7,835 bases of DNA from Bacteroidales bacterium (GTDB lineage: Bacteria; Bacteroidota; Bacteroidia; Bacteroidales; UBA932). Each line of letters starts with the position of its first letter. Positions within the stretch are counted from its first letter, which is position 1. Position numbers and translations under genes: made by a program. Location: contig JAFYMJ010000255.1 in assembly GCA_017556665.1 (NCBI GenBank), forward strand, positions 1-7,835. The letters are read 5' to 3'. Shown piece after piece: positions 7,027 through 7,835 of this stretch. A model generated the notes under the pieces. That model saw nothing but the letters and a program-made list of their open reading frames with translations. It did not search any database and had not been told where the DNA came from.

Positions 7027-7835
7027 TTAAATTACTTTTCTGATTCCTACCACCTGGCTTCTCCTTTGCATCTCTTTAATTGCCAACGCTGCTGCCCCTA
7101 AAATATGAGCTTTTTCTGGCTCTACAACAGAAGTAAGCAGGCTTACCTTCCCTTTCCATATATTCATAAGGTTGCTGTCCAATGCTTTTCTTGCCGGTGC
7201 AAGAATAAACTCTCCAGCTTTGGACATGGGGCCACTTATAAAAATATAGTCGGGAGCAGTAACAGCCACCAAATTTGCCAGAGCCTCACCCAAATATTCT
7301 CCTGTAATGTCAAAGGCCTCCTTTGCAATGAGGTCACCAGCCATAGCTGCATTAAGTATTGTGTCAAAGGACAGATCCTCCTTATTTTTGCAAAGTTTGT
7401 GCCTTCCTTTCTTTGTCTTAAGCAATTCCAGGGTTGTCTGTGTTAGCCCTTTAAAGGAGACATATGTTTCCAGACAACCGCATCTGCCACAACCACAGCT
7501 TCTGTTAGGGTCTTTAGTAATCTTTACATGCCCCAACTCTCCGGCTGCACCATCATGACCATATACCAGATTGCCATCTACTACTATCCCACTTCCAAGT
7601 CCGGTACCAAGAGTTACAACAACAAAGTTTTTCCTTTTTTTTGCCCCACCATATATCATTTCACCAATAGCAGCTGCATTGGCATCATTTGAAAGGACTG
7701 TTGGGATATTCCCAAAAAGCGAACTTATCTGTTTTGCTATAGGAAGCTTCCCTTTCCAAATAAGATTTGCAGCATTGTCTATCTCTCCTGTATAGTAGTT
7801 TCCATTAGGAGCACCTATGCCAATTGCATCAATTT
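7027..7835 (-). CDS. ROK family sugar kinase, glucokinase-like (5' end outside the window)
   Basis: Probable cytoplasmic ATP-dependent sugar kinase of the ROK family, most likely phosphorylating glucose or a related hexose for glycolysis. The reading frame stays open from the stop at 7027 to the window edge, giving 268 complete codons. ROK kinases are usually near 300-325 residues, so roughly the first 50, including the N-terminal phosphate-binding DxGxT, are missing. Visible features in protein order are IGIGAPNGNYYTGEIDNA (sugar-site region), SNDANAAAIGE with the presumed catalytic Asp at 7684-7686, and LGTGLGSGIVVDGNL (ROK glycine-rich motif). GELGH then precedes CGCGRCGCLE, the His plus Cys zinc site, and ISGPMSKAGEF lies near the C-terminus. 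All expected residues in this part are present, so it looks active. The GAPNGNYYTG segment resembles Bacteroidota glucokinases, but N-acetylglucosamine or N-acetylmannosamine kinase cannot be excluded. The membrane-protein gene follows after 15 bases. Confidence 0.92.
   Translation of the reverse strand, partial: IDAIGIGAPNGNYYTGEIDNAANLIWKGKLPIAKQISSLFGNIPTVLSNDANAAAIGEMIYGGAKKRKNFVVVTLGTGLGSGIVVDGNLVYGHDGAAGELGHVKITKDPNRSCGCGRCGCLETYVSFKGLTQTTLELLKTKKGRHKLCKNKEDLSFDTILNAAMAGDLIAKEAFDITGEYLGEALANLVAVTAPDYIFISGPMSKAGEFILAPARKALDSNLMNIWKGKVSLLTSVVEPEKAHILGAAALAIKEMQRRSQVVGIRKVI
7474..7530 (-). other. ROK zinc-binding and sugar-binding signature
   Basis: These codons run from the His of GELGH (7528-7530) to the last Cys of CGCGRCGC (7474-7476). 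In ROK proteins this His and three of the cysteines hold a structural zinc, and the Glu/His of GELGH contact the sugar. An extra Cys lies between the canonical positions (the RC pair), giving four cysteines in eight residues. Confidence 0.8.

Noticed and set aside
7105..7446. 113-residue plus-strand open frame opposite the ROK gene
   Set aside because: It is antisense to clearly conserved ROK coding sequence, and its composition shows no family resemblance.
7027..7659. ATG at 7659 as the start of the ROK kinase
   Set aside because: The frame stays open upstream to the window edge and encodes conserved ROK segments (SNDANAAAIGE and GAPNGNYYTG), so the true start is outside the window.

Overview
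The window looks like ordinary chromosomal DNA from an AT-rich member of the Bacteroidota, most likely the order Bacteroidales. Three things point there: an outer-membrane beta-barrel receptor with an N-terminal carboxypeptidase-regulatory-like domain, a DUF3109 protein, and start codons preceded by A/T-rich leaders without a Shine-Dalgarno sequence. I cannot place it to genus. Coding density is near complete and no stretch over 50 bases lacks a gene. I see no tRNA, rRNA, CRISPR array, insertion sequence or phage gene.

Plus strand, 19-6550: three genes in one direction. The first is a 995-residue TonB-receptor-like outer-membrane protein. After 47 bases comes a 961-residue secreted protein with the four-domain fold of M16 (pitrilysin/insulinase) peptidases, in which both zinc-binding histidines are replaced. 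After 2 bases comes a 202-residue cysteine-rich DUF3109 protein, probably cytoplasmic. The 2-base gap makes co-transcription and translational coupling of the last two likely. The first two products would work in the outer membrane and periplasm; how the third relates to them is unknown.

Minus strand, 7835-6547: a ROK-family sugar kinase (glucokinase-like), cut at its N-terminus by the window edge, is followed after 15 bases by a 154-residue protein with two predicted membrane helices and an unrecognised soluble domain. The two groups converge. The DUF3109 gene and the membrane-protein gene overlap by four bases (TTAA) that hold both stop codons. A good candidate intrinsic terminator for the minus-strand transcript lies inside the 3' end of the DUF3109 gene, at 6421-6469.

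I do not see a clearly new multi-gene system. The most notable points are the zinc-site-less M16 protein encoded beside a receptor-like barrel, and the terminator embedded in the opposing gene.
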